DNA of 64,000 nucleotides from Lepraria neglecta (lineage: Eukaryota; Ascomycota; Lecanoromycetes; Lecanorales; Stereocaulaceae). The stretch lies in contig CM065648.1 of the NCBI GenBank assembly GCA_033220425.1, positions 434,001 to 498,000 of the forward strand, given 5' to 3'. The position numbers were made by a program, and so were the translations under genes. The notes beneath the pieces were generated by a model. The model was not told the origin of the DNA, searched no databases, and saw only the letters and a program-made list of their open reading frames with translations. Shown here one piece after another: positions 42,425-54,035 of this stretch. The stretch's first letter is position 1; the number at the start of each line of letters is the position of its first letter.

Positions 42425-43636
42425 ATGGCACAAATGAATGGCGAAGACACAGATATGCGGGATAGCACTGATTCAGACCCTCCGTGAGTCCTTTTTATTT
42501 CAGCACCCTTGTCCAGGTTCTCCTCAGAAATCGCGACTCAATAATCTCTGACTCTCGGAAGTTTCCTGTATGGCTCATTAGTCACTGTGCTCGCTGGGCC
42601 AGACAAAGCCCGTTCCGATCTCCATGAGGGACTGCTGTGCGAGTCGTCAGATTTCTTCAAGGCTGCACTTACTGGCAACTTCCATGGGACAGTCAATTTA
42701 CCGGAACAAGATACTCGAGTCTTCAAATTTTTTGTCCATTGGCTTTACAGCGGCGAACTTAGGGGCTTCTACTATCCGAAGACTCTCAAACCAACCCTCG
42801 GGGAATTAAGCACCGCTGTTCTTCACGAGTTAACGAGATTGTGTTTGGAAGACTTGGAGTCTCTTCCCCTTAGGAATCCTACGGGCAGAGCGTTTAACAT
42901 AGCGCGATATCGCGATGTTCCTTTCTCGGATCTCATGGCTCTTTCCATTTTGGCCGGTGCGCTCCAAGTCCATAACCTCAAGGACCCAATTATCACGCGG
43001 ATCATTGACGTATATGGCTTCAGCGGCAGTACTGAAAGGGACTCAAATGATGATAAGGAAGAAGGAAAAGAGCAAGAAGGTCATGAAGAAGGGGAAGAAG
43101 AGGAGAAAGCATCTTCAGGGAGGTAGATCTACATTGGAAAACGAAGATGATGTCATCGACGAAATTACAACGCTATTTTGGAGCCTCAACCGGCCACCAG
43201 GACTCGAAGACCCTATCAAAGGTATCAACATGGCCTGGGAAACACTGCCTAGCACGTCCCCTCTCTACCAGGTGCTAGTGAGGTGCTTTGTGATAATGTT
43301 GTGAACGTCAAAGCGCGGACTGGGTAACAGGACTATCAAGCGGGATTCTTGGCAGCAGTCGCACACAATTACGCTCTTCGATGGGCTCGGGAAGATGAAG
43401 CCTGGCAGACCACGGATTGGGATAAAAAAGGAGAAATCTGTAAATTTCATGAACACGGTTCTACGAGCGAGTGTGCTTTTGCCGAGAGAGAGGATCAGAG
43501 TAACTTGGGACTGAGCTGCACCTGGACTTCAATAACGGAGCTAGCGCAACCCTTCAGCATGTCTCCATCCACCTATCGACATCTTCGGGACCCTCATTGC
43601 AGACAAATCTATAGCATGATACTCAAGTCGCCATAA
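42425..43636 (+). pseudogene. BTB/POZ-domain gene, decayed
   Basis: Opening MAQMNGEDTDMRDSTDSDPP is followed by an intron-like stretch (GTGAGT at 42487 to CATTAG near 42580). Next comes the BTB core VTVLAGPDKARSDLHEGLLC, ESSDFFKAALTGNFHGTVNL and FKFFVHWLYSGELRGFYYP, with NLKDPIITRIIDVYGF. The intron join is off by one base, a Glu-rich repetitive tract at 43040-43120 shifts frame into IDEITTLFWSLNRPPGLEDP, and the C-terminal part GFLAAVAHNYALRWAREDEA lies in yet another frame. About three frame breaks. BTB proteins are typically adaptors for Cul3 ligases; this copy is probably inactive, though the central 179 codons are open. Confidence 0.6.
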
Positions 43637-43829
43637 CTCGCACAATGGACTTTTTCAGACTAGCTCGGGTGGGGTTTCTCTAGACAAAGTGTTGAATTAT
43701 AAGCTTGTCTATAGCTTTATAAAATGGCAACGGTTTTGGTATATATGAGAGCTGGCTACGTAGACAGCTCTAGGATGCAGAAATAATCTTTGAAGCTTTA
43801 CATGGTTCGGATGGTTCCAGGATACTGAC

Positions 43830-44328
43830 CGCCATATCGCCATCTGCGAATAGGCAATCCATCGCCATATCGCCATGTGCGAATAGGCAACCTGCCGCCA
43901 TATCGCCATGTGCGAATAGGCAACCTGACCGCCATATCGCCATGTGCGAATAGGCAACCTGACCGCCATATCGCCATGTGCGAATAGGCAACCTGCCGCC
44001 ATATCGCCATGTGCGAATAGGCAACCTGACCGCCATATCGCCATACGTCGAATAGGCAACCTGACCATATCGCTATGTGTCGAATAGGCAACCTGCCGCC
44101 ATATCGCCATACGTCGAATAGGCAACCTGACCGCCATATCGAATAGGCAATCTATCGCCATCTGCTATAACGCCATGTGTCGAATAGGCAATCTACCGCC
44201 ATATCGCCATGTGCGGATAGGCAATCCGGTGCCATATCGCCATGTGTCGAATAGGCAATCTACCGCCATATCGCCATGTGCGAATAGGCAATCCGGTGCC
44301 ATATCGCCATGAGCAGAATGGGCAATCA
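43830..44328 (-). repeat. Minisatellite, about 15 copies of a 32-34 bp unit
   Basis: Plus-strand unit approximately GCCATATCGCCATGTGCGAA plus TAGGCAACCTGACC, with sub-variants (GTGTCG, ACGTCG, AATCC endings). The core AATAGGCAA occurs about every 33 bp from 43850 to 44320. Because the common period is a multiple of three, all three minus-strand frames are open over long stretches and give repetitive peptides such as PIRTWRYGG, VAYSHMAIWR and CLFAHGDMA. No start context, introns or neighbours suggest a gene. Units near 44060-44160 are shorter or truncated. Confidence 0.92.
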
Positions 44329-44339
44329 TGTAGACCGTG

Positions 44340-44440
44340 CGGTACGCCTGTCTCATGCTTCATGCGATATGCCTTGTATCATGTTTTATGCGATACGTTT
44401 GTTTCATGCTTTTCATGCGAAAAGCCTGTTTTATGCGAGA
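44340..44440 (+). repeat. Degenerate repeat of CATGCGATA-type units
   Basis: Directly after the minisatellite, the phrase TTTCATGCTTTTCATGCGA and relatives (CTCATGCTTCATGCGATATG, ATCATGTTTTATGCGATACG) recurs about four times at 27-30 bp spacing. It is more diverged than the first array. Confidence 0.6.
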
Positions 44441-46277
44441 GCTTGGCTATGGGGCATATACAGGAGTCTCTGTACCTAGAAGAGCTCATTAAGTTAAATA
44501 TTAATCTTCAGGGTATTTCAATGAATCGATATTGGATATCCTACTATTTGCTTCGCTCTGATGTATCGGTTCTTAGTGTCCTTATCTACCTATTACCTTT
44601 CTAGCTCTGCTCAGTCAGTATACCCTAAGGTGGCCTGCGTTTTTGAAATCTTTCCAACACAAAGACGTCCATCTAGAACACAGCCTGAAATAGACGCGAT
44701 CGACGATGGACCAGGGTATGGCGTGCTTCCTGCAAAAGGACTGCTTTAGCAAATACTGATCCCCATCGTTAGCTTGGCATAGCCTTACCCATGAACAGAC
44801 TATATCGACTTTCAACCTTACGCATGGCTACCTTAAAATGCTCCAGGACGAGTCCGTCTATTTGCCACGCTGCCAAGAGACAATTGTTCTACAATCTCGT
44901 CCATGAACAAATCAATAACCAACAAAAGGCCAACGATTTCTATTTCGCGCAGACGTTAGGACGCTAATATAACGTCCCGAGCCTCAAACCTTTTGAGTGA
45001 AATGTATTAAACTTTGTGGCGTTCGCTTCTGATTGTTAGTAGTCAGTAGTCAAGACACGTGACACCTGCAGTGTATAGCGCCAGTCATGCATCTTTGCCT
45101 TTTCAGCTATGCCATGGCCAGTGAAAAATGAATCCTGTGCGGAACACCAATACTAGTTGCAGCAGAAAGACAACCATTCCTTTATTCCGGGAATACGGTG
45201 CGTTAGATTCATGGAAAATATGGCCATTGGGTCCTCTTTTAGCATATTGTCCCATCCAATTGAAGTCAGTTGTTGATTCCAACAAAATCGTCCCCGCCCC
45301 TCCACCCTCGCTTGTATGCAAGAATGAAAAACTGAAAGACTGGATTGGGCTATATTTGACACTTTTTGCGCAGGAGACTAATACTAGCGAGCGCTGATCT
45401 CTATTGTCATCGCGACGCAGTCTTGCGCAAAATGTGACCATCGTCATCTGTTCCAACATTCATGAAGAGCCATCGAGGTAATATATCCATTCTTAAGTGT
45501 GTCTCTTCATGAGACTTAAACCTGCCTCGTTAAAATCCTCCCTCTTTAATTCATATCATCGAAAAACACGAAGCCTTGGTTGGTGATGGGCCTAGATTGC
45601 TAGATGAGTGCAAGTGTATGGCACTAAGGCAGCGTTCAAGCCCCTCAAACCCTCCGCCGCTCCCGTCTTGTCCTGTTCGAGGCCAAAGACGACACGCGAC
45701 ATCTGCAGCAGATGTAGTGTCTGATATGCCTCATCAAGCGTCTGGATTATCCATGCAAAGATAACGACCGAGATTCGGAAGACGCTCTTGACTTGGCAGT
45801 ATCCTATTCTTGCTATAGAAAGGGAGCCTTTACTTCTATTTCAGGCGGGTCGGCACCGTGGATGCGTCGAAACAAACGGCCCCCACTTTCCTGTCAGCCA
45901 TTCAGGCTCGCGCAGGAAGCGCTTGCCGGATGCCTACGCCGCTCGGGTTGTTGCCTTCCAATAATAATGCAATGGCGGGCCACTCAGGCTCAACTCTAGA
46001 GGTAGCTTTCCACAGCCTTGTCCTTGCCTTGCGGCGCTCACATGATGGACCATGCTAGATGCATGGATTTCTGCATTCCCGGTGTCTTTATGTAGGGTGT
46101 TTTTCTGGTTGTGCCGCAACGGAGGGTCTGCTGCGCTAGACGCTAGACGCTACCTCGTCTCGTTGCCTCTCTTATACATGAAGGGCAGGAGTTTCGTTGC
46201 ACTCCAGTACTATCTCCCCTGGTTAAATTTTAGCAAGCCCTCTCCAATCGTTCCAAGATCACAACAAATCCCTCAAA
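44441..46277. other. Intergenic, 1.8 kb
   Basis: No gene supported. The part from about 45600 onward resembles the stretch 48000-48500 in scattered blocks (for example CTTCTATTTCAGGCG at 45831 and 48130; TTATACATGA at 46172 and 48463), so it belongs to a duplicated unit that includes the following gene. Confidence 0.45.
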
Positions 46278-47311
46278 ATGTACCACATGATTACAATGAT
46301 GTTCTTCCTTGCAGTATTCTTTCCACATGATACAGTGCATGCGGCCAGGCTATCTCATCGGGAGTTCTCTAGATTCACCAACGGACGCTTGAGAGTGGAA
46401 GCCAAGGCACTTGATGCAAGGGGCCAAGGCATCCCTTATCTGTGAGCCTCAAGCAAAGCTTACTGCTCATCACACATAAGAACCCCTACTAAACTGTGCA
46501 TAGCAACATTGTCAAAGGCATTTTCCGCTCTCACCACCTTGCGAACGACCTCAGCGATGTCCCCTGCAACATAGTCCAGACCCTCACCACCGACGCGCAA
46601 GCAGCAGAACAATTCGTCCAACAGATCCAAGCAGGCCAGGTGCCTTCACTCATCCAGAACCTTCCTGAGGAGGCGGTTTCAGAAATCGGAGACGTTATCG
46701 GTATTTTTACCGCGCTTCCAAGCGAGATCCTGGACGCCGCAGGATCTGTAGCTACCGATGCCATTCATGTGATCGACGATATCGAAGACGGCTCCATTGT
46801 CAGCGACCTCGAACAGATCCCCGGCATAATCGTCTCCGATGTCACAGCTGCATGGGGGGACTTGACCAATGGTCTTGAACACGCTTGGAATGACGCCACC
46901 AGCGCTATTGGATGCTTCTTCGATCCTGCACCCTGTGCCTCATCCACCGCCGCCAATGCCTGCCCAGTATCAAACTCCAACGCAGCTGCAACCTCTTACG
47001 CATCAGTAGCACCAACCTATAACGCAGCCGCAGCCGCTTCGTCCAGCGCCGCTTATGCCTCCTATACCTCCGAAACGTCCTATGTTAGCGCCCTACAAGC
47101 GAGTGCCTCTACGGCTGCTGCTGCTCAGCAGCCTGCAACGCAGAACGGGGCCCAAGCTACTACTCCGAGTACGACACAAAGTGCTGCTCAGAGTACCCCT
47201 CAATCTGGGTCCCAGTCAATAAGCATGGCAAGCTCGACGTTCAAATGGGCAAAGGTCAATGCTCTGGCCATTACGGTAATTGGTGTATTTGGCCTTGCTC
47301 TCTGGCTATGA
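46278..47311 (+). CDS. Secreted Ala/Ser-rich protein, likely GPI-anchored
   Basis: Two exons, 46278-46441 and 46504-47311, give 323 aa. The 62-nt intron is GTGAGC...GCATAG with a TACTAAAC branch. A signal peptide is seen at MYHMITMMFFLAVFFPHDTV with HAA. Then come a folded region (DVPCNIVQTLTTDAQAAEQF, VIGIFTALPSEILDAAGSVA), a two-Cys segment GCFFDPAPCASS, and a long Ala/Ser/Thr/Gln-rich tract of about 100 residues. The C-terminus ALAITVIGVFGLALWL is hydrophobic and preceded by small residues, as expected of a GPI signal. It is probably displayed on the cell wall, heavily O-glycosylated. A broken duplicate follows at 48.7 kb. Confidence 0.74.
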
Positions 47312-48688
47312 GATGTTGGCTCAGTTGAGCAGGTATTGTACGAGGCGTCCAGTGGAGGTGCAAGAAGTTTCAAGGAATAGTAGGGAATAATGAGTGTGGG
47401 TGCATAAGAATGAGATTGTCGGCAGTCAGAATTATCGGTTCGTAGCCGAGCGTTATTTAATTTCTTCTCGCATTTCACTTGCCAAGTTTTTCAGGGACTC
47501 GACAAAGACGGCAATTTGACACCTCGGAGTTGCTCGGCTCCTTTTTGAAAACACCGAAAACAAACCCACCAACGAAACATTGAATCATTCATTGGCGCAG
47601 TCTAGAACGTTCGATCGGCAAAAAGGAAGACGGGGGACATTAGTCGGCAGGACGAGGCCGCTAATCAATGCCGATCTCTGTCCTTAGGAAACCTCAGCCT
47701 TGCCGGTGATCAGGCTTCTGGGACGTTATATTTCATTTCAAATAGGCCTCAAAGGCTTCAAAAATCAGGCTTTGAGCTTGGAGAGAATCCCTTTTCAGGT
47801 TAAAGAATATCGTGTGATTAGAGATCTGAGTTTAAATATCAACGATCGAACATAATTGGGTCGCGTGCCAGATTCCTCTAACAGCTATTCATGGGCGCTA
47901 ATGCGACCCTCCGAGCCTCTAACCTTGCTGATAAGAAGTCTCAAACTTGTGCCGTTTCTGTGGCGTTCGCTTCGAGCGTCGAGAGGTCCAACTCACGCAA
48001 CTGCAAAATATATAGCACAGGCCATGCAGCACTACCTCTGAGCCATGTATACGATGCTACCAAATAGGTGTTCAAACGGGTTTCCCTGAATGGCACTATT
48101 CCCAATCTTGCTCAAGAAAGGCAGGTGGCGCTTCTATTTCAGGCGTCATAGCCCGAGATCTTGTCATAAAGACCACCATCGTCTTGAGTCTCGCCAGCGT
48201 AAGTCGCTGCTCAAACTTCGGGTAAGGGACGTCCGCATACCCTCCCGCGTCGTTGGCGTTTTCTATACCCGATGATAACACGTCTAAAGGCTGTTCGAAG
48301 CCCTCTACAGCCGTGTCAGCTACGTGCAGCAGCTCGCATTATGCACTATGCTAACCTCAAGGTTCTCTGCACTGCTAGAGTAGCACGTGAGGCTTTTTTG
48401 TCAGTCCCGTGGTGGAGGCTCTGCTGTGCTGAACAAACATTATGAGCCTTGACATTACTCTCTTTATACATGATGACTTCTGCCTATAAGCATGTCACCA
48501 CTCTTGTAAGCAGATAAATGGCATTATTGAATTGACAGCAGCTTCTACATCCACTGAAAGCCTAGAGCCTTGCGTCTCGTGAAATCAGTAAAGACTATAA
48601 GATGAACCCTTGGTTCAAGGTCGTGAGTTCTTAGCTACGATCACGACCAATGATTTTGTACGCGCTATGAAGTTGTCCCACAAGGAGT
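47312..48688. other. Intergenic, part of a duplicated unit
   Basis: No gene. 48000-48500 is the counterpart of 45600-46200 (see that entry). The rest, 47500-47850, shows nothing recognisable. Confidence 0.4.
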
Positions 48689-49815
48689 ATTAGATATTCA
48701 CTAACGGAGGCTTGAAAGTTGACTCCAAAGTCCTTGATAGGAGGGGAGGCAACCCTTACATGTTAGTTTCGACCAGTACTCTCGTCCAGTATATTGTAGA
48801 GAGCACTATTAACAAAGTGCCTAGTAACATAGTCTGGGGTCTTCTGAATTCAAAGAAAGGCAACATCCCTCAACACGTTTCAGAAGTCCTTTGCAACGTC
48901 ATCCAGACTCTCGAAAGCGACTCCGGTGAAGCAGAACAATTCGTCCAAGAAATCGCCAGCGGCAATGTCTCAGCTATCTTCCAAGACCTCTCCCAAGATG
49001 CTGTCGCCCAGTTCTCGGACGTCATCAACATCCCCTTCACCCAACAGCATTTCTAGGTGCAGCAGAATCCATTGCCATCGAAGCCGTGAATCTATTCGAA
49101 GACATCAAAGACAGAATCATCATCAACGACCTCTCGCAGTTTGGGGAATCAGTCGTTGCCGACATTACGAATGGATGGGAAGACTTCACTGCTGGCGTCA
49201 CTGATGCTTGGAATGACATTACAAGCGGCATCGACCGCTTCTTTGGTAACTTTCCCCAGCTTACTGATGCCGCTGGGGCTTGTGGTACGGTAGCAGCGGT
49301 GACTAGTACCGTCTACGCGCAACCTTCATCCACATACGAATAGGCATCAACTAGCTCCGCCTATGCAGCTTACACATACGCAAGTGCGACGAGCACGTAT
49401 GGAGCTTTCACGGCGTCGACTGAATCTGCAGGAGCAGCAGCATTCCACAGCAGCTTACTCAGATTTTACCGTATCGACTGCTGAGGCAGGACCAGCAGCC
49501 TCCCAGAGCAGCACATACGAAGAGTCTGCTTACTCCACCTCTTAAATATCCGCGTCAGAGAACAGTACATACGATGCATCGACCGCTGCTGCCGCTGCTG
49601 CTCAGCAACAAACGTCTCAGCAAGGTTTTGTCCAGAGAACGACCCCAAGTACGATCCACGCTGCGGCTCCGAGCACACCACAGAGCACACCACAGAGTAC
49701 AGCTCAGACCCAGCTCCAAAGTTCGTTGGTTGGTGCGACGTGTGAATGGGGCGAGATCGAATATGTTGGCGATTGCGGTTATTGGGGTAGTAGGAGTTGC
49801 TCTGTGGCTATAAGA
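48689..49815 (+). pseudogene. Broken duplicate of the Ala/Ser-rich GPI protein gene
   Basis: FTNGGLKVDSKVLDRRG matches FTNGRLRVEAKALDARG of the intact gene. After an intron at the same place, NIVWGLLNSKK... and VLCNVIQTLESDSGEAEQFV match NIVKGIFRSHH and PCNIVQTLTTDAQAAEQFV. Further blocks: ITNGWEDFTAGVTDAWNDIT, then Ser/Ala-rich tracts and NMLAIAVIGVVGVALWL, the GPI-type end, stopping at 49813. Frame changes around 49050, 49490 and within the Ser/Ala tract, and stops near 49341 and 49543, disable it. The signal-peptide exon upstream is also lost or unrecognisable. Confidence 0.72.
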
Positions 49816-50020
49816 TGTTGGTGTGGGTCTGGCGCCGTGGAAGAGGGAAATCAGGTGAATGATAATACCAGCTATACAGTGTTGTCAGATTCGAGGTGGT
49901 ACCAGAATGGTCAGCCACCAGTGATTGTCATAATACATGCTCCACACAGTCTTTTAGCGCGTATCGCACTCTATCTATATACCAGCTTCGATTTATCGGA
50001 AACGCTATAAAGAGGCTGTC

Positions 50021-50997
50021 TCATTTGCCATTTACAGCAGGCTTCTCCTTCGCCCCAGTAACAGATTTCTGCCCATAGTCGTACCCCACAATCGTCTTAT
50101 CAATCTTTCTCGGCGGCGGATGCACATCATGTGGACAATCAACTCTAGTCTCAGCTGCAGTTTCATTAACAGCGGCTGTACCACCCTGACTCTTATTCTG
50201 TTGTCGCTGTCGCTTCAACTCCTTAGACATCTCACTCGAAGCTTTAGTACTCTGCTCCAGCGCCTGCTGTAGCCACTCAGCACTCGCGGCTTGGCCATCC
50301 GCTAAGGCTTTGAGTTGGTCTCTGTGCTCTTGCATCACTTCTTTCATGTGCTCCCGGTTCGCAGAGTCTCCTTCTGTAAGAGCCTTGATCTGGGTGGCGT
50401 TTTCTTCAACTAGGGTTTCCATCCGTTCGAAGCGTTCGTTGTTCTTGGATTGTGTTTCGGCGAGCGTTTTGATCTGCGAGGCGTTGCCCTCCATGAGCTC
50501 TTGCATCTTCTGCATCATTTTCTCCATCGCTTCTCCGCCACCACTACCAGATCCACCACCACCCAAAACATTACCCTCACCATCCTGCACAGGAATAACA
50601 TCCTGCATCCTCCCATCCGTCCTATCCGAATCCCCAATCTGGCTATAAAACCATTTCGTAGTCAAATGCTCAAATTTCTTATCATTCGCCGTCTTCTGAG
50701 GAAACTTGTCACCATGGAAGGAGAAGAGTTGGGGGCTGGTACGGACGCCCGCGTCGGGGTATTCTTGCTGGACGAGGGACCACCATTCGTTGGCGATGGC
50801 GACGGAGGTGAAGGTTAGGAGGTAGCGCGATGCCCAGTGGGAGTCGGTCTGTGATGGTGAGTGGGTAGTTCGGTGTGGATAGGTGCAGGGGTGGTTACTC
50901 TGCGAGCATAAGCGTAGAAGAGAGGGCCATTGGCCTGCATATCGTTTGGCTGATCTTCGCCTAAGGATCCGGTAGGGTTCTGCTCGTTAGATGCCAT
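50021..50997 (-). CDS. Hypothetical coiled-coil protein
   Basis: Exons 50997-50899 and 50848-50021 give 308 aa; the 50-nt intron is GTAACC...TCACAG. The start is MASNEQNPTGSLGEDQPNDM. The conserved-looking part spans the junction: YAYARRTDSHWASRYLLTFT, WWSLVQQEYPDAGVR, LFSFHGDKFPQKT and LTTKWFYSQIGD. Then come a Gly-rich linker and about 110 residues of coiled coil with a loose repeat (NASQIKTLAE, NATQIKALTE, HRDQLKALAD). The basic tail ends AKEKPAVNGK. I do not recognise a family; the pattern suggests a structural or scaffolding protein. The join is phase 0 and the frame unbroken. Confidence 0.62.
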
Positions 50998-52099
50998 GGT
51001 GTTTTGGGGATCATGAAAAAAAGATGAAGAATTTACACGTTAGGTTGATTACCCGCTGGACAAGCAGAACTCGAGGCATTGTTTCTTTAACATCCTGTAT
51101 TCACGGTGGCATCTCTCGACCGAGCTTGTCCGTACATATGACGTAGAAAGTCTTACGAAATGAACCAATTGTAGGCGCAGAGTTCGACGTGACGAATTGG
51201 ATAAATCTGCCCATACCGCACTATATGCGTAGCTCAAATCTCTTTCTCGAATTACGATCATCGATCATGGTAGTCTGGGATGGGGGTCTTTTCTGTCGAT
51301 GTCATGGCAATCATTCTCTCCTGCAATTCGATGAGCTAAAATGGATGACAGCACAGATCGACAGACGATCATCGACGGCGGGCATCGATGCGCAAAAGCA
51401 AAGAAGGTTGTTTTATCGACATACCGGACTGTCGAATAGCCTATGAGGAGGGCAATCGACAGAGAGTCACCCTAATGGTTGAGACGTTTGGACGTGCCTC
51501 TCTGTAAGCCAACTTTCACAGGAAGTTGTTCTAAAGCTGGCCGGCGAACCAACATTGATGGCAGTGACAGGTGCCTCGAGGTGCCAGAAATCCGCAAGTG
51601 GGGAGCCGGGCCGAGATTTCCCCGGCGGAGACCGGCAAGTCGAGCCCGAAAGCGTGCCAAGCATGACTTCCTCTCAAATCTCTGTCAGCTGAAAAAATAC
51701 ATTTCTTTTCAAGGCTGATATTCAGAGCAGCCTTTGTATGCCTACTTACACACTGACGAACCTGTACCTGATGCCTGCAGTAACGATGCAGTAGCCTGAC
51801 TTTCCTGAAAGAGTGCAAGTGGAAAGCTAGACTGGATAGCTGAGGTAGCAGCTACGCTAACACGCCGTTATCACCATGCTCACCCCTCACCTCTCTGCAA
51901 GCGAGGTGGCAGGGTATTGCACCGGATACATTTGCATTAGGCAGGGTGCCTTTTCAATAGGCACCACCACAGAATAGCTCATGTCTGATATAACAGACTC
52001 AAACTTTCCCGTCCTCAATCTCCTCTCAGGTCATGTTAAGCGATGTAAGGGGTTTCGCAGTTCTACAACGTCGTCCGCGTCCAGGAAACGATCGTGAGG
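50998..52099. other. Intergenic, 1.1 kb
   Basis: No gene recognised on either strand; small frames lack motifs. Contains the promoter of the coiled-coil gene. Confidence 0.4.
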
Positions 52100-53570
52100 A
52101 AAAGAATCGCAAATGTGATATATATCATTCTCTTCCTCTATCTCATGCTCTTTAGCATCATCCTCAGTGTGATCTATCTGGACGTGCCTCCGGAGTCCGA
52201 GAGCCGTGAACCAGGCCATTACGACGCGGAAAACTTTGACCGTGACGCCAGTAACCTGTGGCTTCACTGTGAGCGGACGTACGTACATTTCGGAGTCTTT
52301 CTTTCCCAATTCGGACCACTGTTTGGGTTTTTAGACATGTTACAGGAGCGATGACTTAGGCTGTACTCCCTAAACATGTCTCAGAACACCGTCTCGTATC
52401 AATGAAGAGTAGTGCTGACTCCAAAATCTCCGCAGAGTATGGACAGACACCGAAGTATGCCTGCTACTTGCTGCTCGCAGTCACGGCTCTGCTGCGGAAC
52501 CATCAATGGCTAGCAGCTGGTGCCGCAGCGTCCGTTATGACCTATTCGAGAGTCGCAGCTATCCACCTCATTGTGCTCTTCGCAACAAATGACAGACTCA
52601 ATGAACCCAGCTCCAAGGCGCGTTGCGAACCGGTCGTTCTTCCCGGTACTGACACGACCTTCCTGGCGTGCGCCGGCATCTATGATCCCGACTTGGGTGT
52701 AATCTTCGACGTGATCAACAATTCCTTGCTTGGTGCGCTGCCGATTGCGGCGTGGTCCACTACGTTCAGAAGCTCAAATCGCAAACCAATCCTCATCATG
52801 TGGATGCTCTTGCTGGCTATCAGCCACATCTTCTACAACGTCACTCGCACAGACGTCAATCGCCATTTCCAAATCTACCCAACGAATCAGGTGGAGAAGC
52901 TACCTTTGAATTAATATCAGGCGCCTGAGCTCGGACCAGCATGGCAGTAGTCCTTACAAGACCTTGCGCAGAGCCAAAGCACCAATCGCTCATCACAACA
53001 ATGTCTTTACTCCTGTTTCGACTCAAGCGACTACGTTGGCCGGTTGGGTCAAGAAATTGGTGTCTTTGATTATGGTTACTCAGACTCTTACACTCCTCAA
53101 CTCTCTGTACAGAAGAACAGGCATTCTATTCTGGTGGGCTTACGTTGCTCTTGCAGCACTTACGCTATTCACCATCGAAAAGCAAGGCCAGCTGCCCAAA
53201 ATCGCACACAAGGAACTATTCACCTGGCGACAATTTTCAAGGGAAAAAGGCGTTGCGACCTGCCTCAGAAGGTAGACGTACTGGCACTCCTAAGGATCAC
53301 CACTCAAGTTCTCAGCGCTGCGGCTTTTATTGGATCGGTTATTATCGATGAAGTTAAGAACTATGGTGCCTACAAGTGCCCTTTGTATGTTGAACCATGT
53401 GGGACAATGGAGCACCGTTACGATTATTGGACTTGCCATCACTGCAGCTGTTGTCAGTAAAGTCAGCGAGAGACCAGACCAAGTTGGAGAGATTCATGAT
53501 GGAAACTTCCAAAGGGATGAAGAGAGTCTGAAAGACGGGTGGGATTGTAGGATTGGTTACGCTTCATGAT
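52100..53570 (+). pseudogene. Multi-pass membrane protein gene, broken
   Basis: Hydrophobic blocks in order: ANVIYIILFLYLMLFSIILS; CYLLLAVTALLRNHQWLAAG and AAIHLIVLFATNDR; FDVINNSLLGALPIAAWSTT and ILIMWMLLLAISHIFYNVT; LFWWAYVALAALTLFTIEKQ; LLRITTQVLSAAAFIGSVII; and TIIGLAITAAVVSKV. This is the layout of a lineage-specific fungal membrane family of unknown role. The pieces sit in several frames. Some changes may be introns, but at 53390, where KCPLYVEP passes into VGQWSTVTII, a plain one-base shift is the best reading, and a stop at 52912 also interrupts. The longest open part is 52402-52914. Confidence 0.5.
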
Positions 53571-54035
53571 GATTCTAGTCATTGTGGCTTAATGTACAGG
53601 GGAATCTGAAGACACTGGTCCAGATTACCCCATTAATAATTGATCCCCCTACGATCACTCCGATGCGGCAGAAGTTGCCAGTTTAGACTTCGGTTAAAAG
53701 TGCCTCGTTCAAATCTCGATGAATTCGGTAACATCAATTTTCCTTCTCATACGACACGATGCTGCTCTGAACGGCACGATGAGTACAGTCTCTCCAGCAT
53801 CACACGTCTCTTGTCTCACTAGACATCATTGAGGAATAATAATGGCAACACGCCCCAGCAATTCGCTGGCCAAGGGTGGCGGCCATCGCGGGGCCTGGCT
53901 AAGCCACAATTCTTCGTAGCCTTGCGCAGGCCTCAAGTGATTCTTTCTCGCTGCTGCCATCGACCATTGCTTGACATACCCAGCTTCCTCGTTATGAGAT
54001 TCAAGAAGCGTTAGAAGCTTTGACGGCGGTCCAAG
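53571..54035. other. Intergenic
   Basis: Promoter of the following large gene. No repeat or motif recognised. Confidence 0.4.

Noticed and set aside
43709-44161. A 150-codon minus-strand protein over the minisatellite
   Set aside because: All three frames are open because the unit is mostly a multiple of three; no start context or other gene signal.
43830-44328. CRISPR array
   Set aside because: Units are contiguous without unique spacers, and the genome is eukaryotic.
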